Shown here: piece after piece, positions 61,186 to 64,000 of the stretch
How the letters are laid out: each line of letters opens with the position of its first letter
Numbering within the stretch: position 1 is the stretch's first letter
Source: Halovenus sp037080055
GTDB lineage: Archaea; Halobacteriota; Halobacteria; Halobacteriales; Haloarculaceae
Reading direction: 5' to 3'
Length of the DNA: 64,000 nucleotides
Assembly: GCF_037080055.1 (NCBI RefSeq)
Contig: NZ_JBAOJI010000010.1
Location: forward strand, 1 to 64,000
The notes under the pieces: generated by a model
What the model saw: the letters and a program-made list of their open reading frames with translations, nothing else
The model's database searches: none
Told to the model about the DNA's origin: nothing
Position numbers and translations under genes: made by a program

Positions 61186-61240
61186 GTGAACTCACCTCGG
61201 GTCAAGCCCCGGGGCAGTCGCCTTGACCGCCTTTACACAG
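61186..61240. repeat. Stem-loop family member
   Basis: GTGAACTCACCTCGGGTCAA then GCCCCGGGGCAGTCGCCTTG and CCGCCTTTACACAG. On the minus strand it reads in the same order as the 39.9 kb copy, including the terminal CTGTGTA half-site. The rest of 61047-61512 has no gene I can support; a 68-codon frame at 61245-61451 (with LLDKQRGGDIPTTAHHNRK) could be a fragment. Confidence 0.5.
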
Positions 61241-61512
61241 TCGATTGCGCGGGATTTCGAGGAGAAACTTGAAGTTTGGATTTGCCAGCGCACCACGGCT
61301 GCTTGTTAAACACTGGACTGTGTATGAACGCTGTCTGTTAGACAAGCAACGAGGAGGCGACATCCCAACCACTGCTCACCACAACCGCAAACAGTTACGC
61401 AGCGGATACAGCGCGGAAACCCACACCCCGAGTTTGGCCGTTGGAAGCTGACAACGGGATCACCCCGGCAACCAACGGTTTCAGTAAGCGGGTCACTGAC
61501 AGACCGCCTCCC

Positions 61513-61779
61513 TCACGATTCCGGCCACTCTGACAGCGGGACAAGATCTGCATGCCGGAACGACACCGGCAGTTCATCCCCGGTATCAACGCGTCGAACG
61601 CGATAATGATGACTGTCAACATCTCGGCCGGTCACCTCACTCAATCCATCTGGATCATCCTCAACAACCTCACAGACAAGGCCATGATATTGCGCATCAG
61701 CATCGTCCTCGCTAAGATAAATCCGAACGCTGTCACCGGTATCATACGGCGAATCGGACGGGTGCGGGATATCTGCCAT
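61513..61779 (-). CDS. Small conserved haloarchaeal protein (MADIPHPSD type)
   Basis: The 88 residues read MADIPHPSDSPYDTGDSVRI, YLSEDDADAQYHGLVCEVVE and HHYRVRRVDTGDELPVSFRH, a small SH3-like beta barrel that occurs widely in haloarchaea, often near mobile elements. GDSVRIYL and hLPVSFRHADLVP are the hallmark ends. ATG at 61779 matches family members; the frame from 61806 adds nine residues. Function unknown. Confidence 0.7.
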   Translation of the reverse strand: MADIPHPSDSPYDTGDSVRIYLSEDDADAQYHGLVCEVVEDDPDGLSEVTGRDVDSHHYRVRRVDTGDELPVSFRHADLVPLSEWPES

Positions 61780-61868
61780 ACGGTCAAGACGATGGTCCGG
61801 ACACAAAATTTCTTCCCCCGATCTTCCACCACCGCGTCTGTTATCGTCCTACCCAAATCGTTGTGCGG

Positions 61869-62453
61869 TTATTCGTCGGTTGCAGCAGCTAATTCAGCCG
61901 CCGTCTCCGCCCATTCCTCAGGATGCTCTAACAACATCTTCAAAGCTGCCGTCTGCAACTGCCACTTGTCAAGATCAGCTAACCCGCGATCTATGTTCCG
62001 CAATTCTTTCTTAACGGCGGTGTACCCGGCGTTTTGGAACTCCCACCGCGCATCCGTATCAACACGGAATTGCACAACCCCGCGATCATCAGTATCCGCA
62101 TCAAGCAACCACGCTGCATCGACATCCGCAGCAGGAATCGACTGACTCTGTTGACTGCCAGCAGCACGCTCTGCACCGCTCACGTCGCGTTCGCTCCCGG
62201 ACTCAGCTGTCTCTGTCTGTGACTTCTGAGAGTGTTGTTCCGTCACGGATTCATCACCGCTGTCAGTACTATCCGTTGTGTTAGGCTGATCATCACCGTT
62301 GTCATGTGCTTCCTCAGAGGGTTGCGACGACTCACTACCCGCATCGTTGTCCGCGTCTTTGATTTCAGTTACTTCCTCGTTTTGCGCCTCCTCTTCGTCT
62401 TCGTCATCGTCCGCGAACGGATCGATGTTAGCACCGTCTTTCATTCCGCTCAT
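61869..62453 (-). CDS. Small ParA partner (ParB-analogue) candidate
   Basis: The 194 residues have a long D/E/S/T/Q-rich disordered part (1-110) and a compact C-terminal helical domain (WEFQNAGYTAVKKELRNIDR, LADLDKWQLQTAALKMLLEH, EEWAETAAELAAA). It overlaps the parA stop by 4 bp (ATGA). In plasmid partition loci the small gene directly after parA usually encodes the centromere-binding adaptor, so this is the likely partner. No ParB/KorB or RHH motif is visible. Confidence 0.6.
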   Translation of the reverse strand: MSGMKDGANIDPFADDDEDEEEAQNEEVTEIKDADNDAGSESSQPSEEAHDNGDDQPNTTDSTDSGDESVTEQHSQKSQTETAESGSERDVSGAERAAGSQQSQSIPAADVDAAWLLDADTDDRGVVQFRVDTDARWEFQNAGYTAVKKELRNIDRGLADLDKWQLQTAALKMLLEHPEEWAETAAELAAATDE

Positions 62454-63337
62454 TGTTGATCACCTGCAATTGCTTCAGATTCCTGTAATTCTCCGGGCTC
62501 CGGCGGGTTTGGCGCTTCGATGCCAGCTGTTGACTCCAAATGCCGGGCAATCCGGTCGAGTTTCGCTAACGTCTCGACCTCGTAATCTCGGACACGACTC
62601 CGGTGTTCGGCGACGTACGTGAACGCACTGCAGTGCTCTCCCCACGATCCCTCGAAAAGCGATGCTCGCTCACCGATGATTTCTGGCGTTGAATACTCAA
62701 CATCCGCTAGAATGCTGTTTTGATCACGCGTATCCTTGAATTCAATCGGGACTGTCGCAAGCACCGAAACGTCCGCGTTGAATTGAGCGCTGAATCCCTC
62801 AACGAGAGATTCAAGCCCGCCGACTGAAGCGTTCCCCTTCGGCGACGGTTCGAGTGGGATACACAGTGATCTCGTCGCGTTGATCGCGTTGTACAGGTGC
62901 GGGCCTTCGGTTGCTGGTGGATCACAAATCAACACGTCGTACTCTTCGTTGACGTTGTTTTCGCGGAGTACACGGAGTAGTTGAGCGTGAATTCCAAAGG
63001 ACTCTCCGAGTTCTTCGGCTTGCTGTTTTTCACGATCTAGGTACTGGCCCAACGACGACAGCATGTTGTGTTCTGGAACGATATCAATGCCTTCTGCGGT
63101 ACGGATAAGATCGTCAAATTCGCCGGTCCCTCGGTCAATCATGTGCCGGACAAGCGTGTCTACGTCTGCATCACGCTCATCGTCGACGCCGTAATAGTAC
63201 GACAGGTTGCCGTCTTGCGGGTCGAGGGGGACAACGAGCACATCAAGGCCGGCGCGTTCGTGTGCTTTCGCTAGGTTCGCAGCGAGCGTGGTTTTCCCGA
63301 CGCCGCCTGCTTCTGAATAAGTTGCGTAACTCAGCAT
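62450..63337 (-). CDS. parA: ParA/SopA-type partition ATPase
   Basis: Dynamic ATPase for DNA segregation. The 295 residues have Walker A EAGGVGKTTLAANLAKAHER (9-17 core), Walker A' VLVVPLDPQDGNLSYYYGVD, and Walker B YDVLICDPPATEG. The signature lysine of the deviant Walker A (xKGGxGK) is replaced by Ala10, as in some haloarchaeal relatives beginning YSEAGGVGKT; the intermonomer contact that lysine makes must then differ. No N-terminal HTH domain, so it is of the short type without self-repression. An array of 9-bp repeats lies upstream. Confidence 0.88.
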   Translation of the reverse strand: MLSYATYSEAGGVGKTTLAANLAKAHERAGLDVLVVPLDPQDGNLSYYYGVDDERDADVDTLVRHMIDRGTGEFDDLIRTAEGIDIVPEHNMLSSLGQYLDREKQQAEELGESFGIHAQLLRVLRENNVNEEYDVLICDPPATEGPHLYNAINATRSLCIPLEPSPKGNASVGGLESLVEGFSAQFNADVSVLATVPIEFKDTRDQNSILADVEYSTPEIIGERASLFEGSWGEHCSAFTYVAEHRSRVRDYEVETLAKLDRIARHLESTAGIEAPNPPEPGELQESEAIAGDQQ

Positions 63338-63434
63338 TCGTCAGCACCTCCTGGTTGACGGTCTTGATGATCGGTGTGGTGGTTTACCGCGCGGGATTGT
63401 TCCCGGTGTGTGCGTGGACTGTGTCGCATACGCA

Positions 63435-63721
63435 TCTGTATGAAGTGAATGTACTTAAAACACTGCATCTACTCTATGCCATCCATACAACCTATGGGAA
63501 TCATAGAGTTGATGGAGTGATTAGAGTTACTGGACTAGATAGAGTGCATACACTCCATGATGTGTATGAACTGTATAGAGTCCATAGAGCTAATAGAGTG
63601 CATAGAATGATGAGAACATATAGAGTCTATGTTATTGGTGGAGTGTATGAACTCCATAGAGCGTATGAACTGTATGAAGTCTATGGAGTTAGTGGGGTAT
63701 ATGCGTTGAATAGCATAGATT
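63435..63721. repeat. Array of imperfect 9-bp repeats, probable plasmid centromere
   Basis: For about 280 bp the plus strand is built from 9-base units such as ATAGAGTGC, ATAGAGTCC, TATGAACTG and ATGGAGTTA, about 26-30 units. Translated in frame the same phase gives a three-residue period (RVH, RAN, RVH, ELY, EVY), which shows that the period is nine. The tract is much richer in A and T than its surroundings. It lies 100 bp before parA. Such iterated short repeats next to parA are typical centromere (parS/parC) sites; an iteron origin is the alternative. Confidence 0.75.
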
Positions 63722-63808
63722 AAATGGATGGACTGTAAGAGGACGCTATTGTCCGGCGGTTCACCGATTCTCAACGCAGATCACCGACCAGACCTCAAAC
63801 AGCCCAAA

Positions 63809-63830
63809 CTTCACACTTACAACTGTGAAG
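63809..63830. promoter_or_regulatory. CTTCAC-N10-GTGAAG dyad
   Basis: CTTCAC at 63809-63814 and GTGAAG at 63825-63830. Same half-sites as the hairpins at 26963-26986 and 52233-52256, where the spacer is 12. Confidence 0.4.
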
Positions 63831-64000
63831 AAAACACAGCCACGGCCAACTTGTCGATCTCCACCTATTGGCCCTCCACCTGGTGTTGTCGACCCGAGGC
63901 AGGGGACATGCTCAGTTACCGCAGTGGAAGGCACGGAGACGGAAGCCCATGCCATACAGGCTGTGTACAGTCCACGCACTCTGCCTGTACAAATGAGCGT
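63831..64000. other. End of window, no gene seen
   Basis: Open frames here have no haloarchaeal composition. A GGCTGTGTACAGTCC sequence near 63960-63974 resembles the ACTGTGTA family. Confidence 0.4.

Larger units (their letters stand above)
18927..64000. mobile_element. Plasmid-like or integrated conjugative element backbone (right end outside window)
   Basis: Support comes from the par locus at 61.9-63.7 kb, conjugation-type ATPases at 54.2-60.1 kb, a primase-like protein, many element-specific dyads and repeats, almost no housekeeping genes and many proteins without known family. No attachment site, integrase or tRNA was found, so it may be an autonomous replicon rather than an insertion. 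The left boundary is set by the HGPY-gene stub and is approximate. Confidence 0.5.

Noticed and set aside
61245..61451. 68-codon plus-strand frame with DKQRGGDIPTTAHHNRK
   Set aside because: Composition is borderline, no promoter is seen, and no family is recognised; kept only as a possible fragment.
63435..63721. Possible CRISPR array
   Set aside because: The unit is 9 bp with no spacers and no constant repeat of 25-40 bp, so it is not CRISPR.
63262..63723. 153-codon plus-strand frame over the parA start and the 9-bp array
   Set aside because: Its three-residue repeat period follows from the DNA repeat; it overlaps parA and has no protein-like composition.

Overview
The window comes from a halophilic archaeon (class Halobacteria). 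Its predicted proteins are very acidic (D/E-rich with few lysines), promoters have TATA boxes about 27-31 nt upstream of probably leaderless starts, and the recognisable families (TrkA, Lrp/AsnC with an RCK_C tail, UspA, APC permease with Usp tails, archaeal 8-oxoguanine glycosylase, haloarchaeal TnpB relic) are typical of the class. No rRNA, tRNA, CRISPR array or Orc1/Cdc6 gene was recognised. Layout: (1) 1-6.2 kb is host-like and concerns ion and amino-acid transport: two broken gene ends at the left edge, trkA, a small membrane protein, an Lrp-type regulator, and a UspA-permease pair. (2) 6.4-8.25 kb is an IS with a DDE transposase; 8.3-11.9 kb is a patchwork with an AGOG DNA glycosylase, a dead tnpB end, a zinc-finger protein and a Cys/HGPY-motif protein. 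(3) 11.9-18.5 kb is a ten-gene minus-strand unit that I read as a type IV-B CRISPR-Cas effector set (csf1, cas11, csf2/cas7, csf3/cas5, cysH) running into a second module: a 95-aa protein, a double AbrB-like regulator with a zinc ribbon, an IbrA-like PAPS-reductase-family protein, a GNAT acetyltransferase and an IbrB-like ParB/sulfiredoxin-fold protein. No CRISPR array or adaptation gene is present, as expected for IV-B. A 50-bp direct repeat (the 3' end of the HGPY-motif gene) flanks the island. (4) 18.9-64 kb looks like the backbone of a plasmid or integrated conjugative element. It holds an AAA ATPase with membrane anchor, a CPBP-type membrane protease, a CoiA-like protein, a primase-like TOPRIM protein, two secreted Tat-substrate proteins, proteins made only of homing-endonuclease-associated repeats, two paralogous membrane proteins, a two-gene conjugation ATPase set (a VirB4 N-domain-like protein and a 1,393-aa VirD4/HerA-like ATPase carrying a PD-(D/E)XK-like segment), divergent TFB-like and TBP-like proteins, and parA with a small partner and an upstream array of 9-bp repeats that is a likely centromere. 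Non-coding structure is rich in region 4: a duplicated block of about 450 bp holding 24-bp tandem repeats, a 300-base stretch with only 14 G and 14 T on the plus strand, recurring ACTGTGTA/TACACAGT dyads, CTTCAC-N10/12-GTGAAG dyads, and six small stem-loops resembling ends of IS200/IS605-type elements. How it may work together: the par locus would keep the element in the cell, the ATPases and membrane proteins would support transfer, the TFB/TBP-like pair might drive its own promoters, and the array-less type IV-B/CysH/Ibr island would act in inter-element conflict or in a nucleic-acid-modifying function that is still unknown. The right end of the element lies outside the window.
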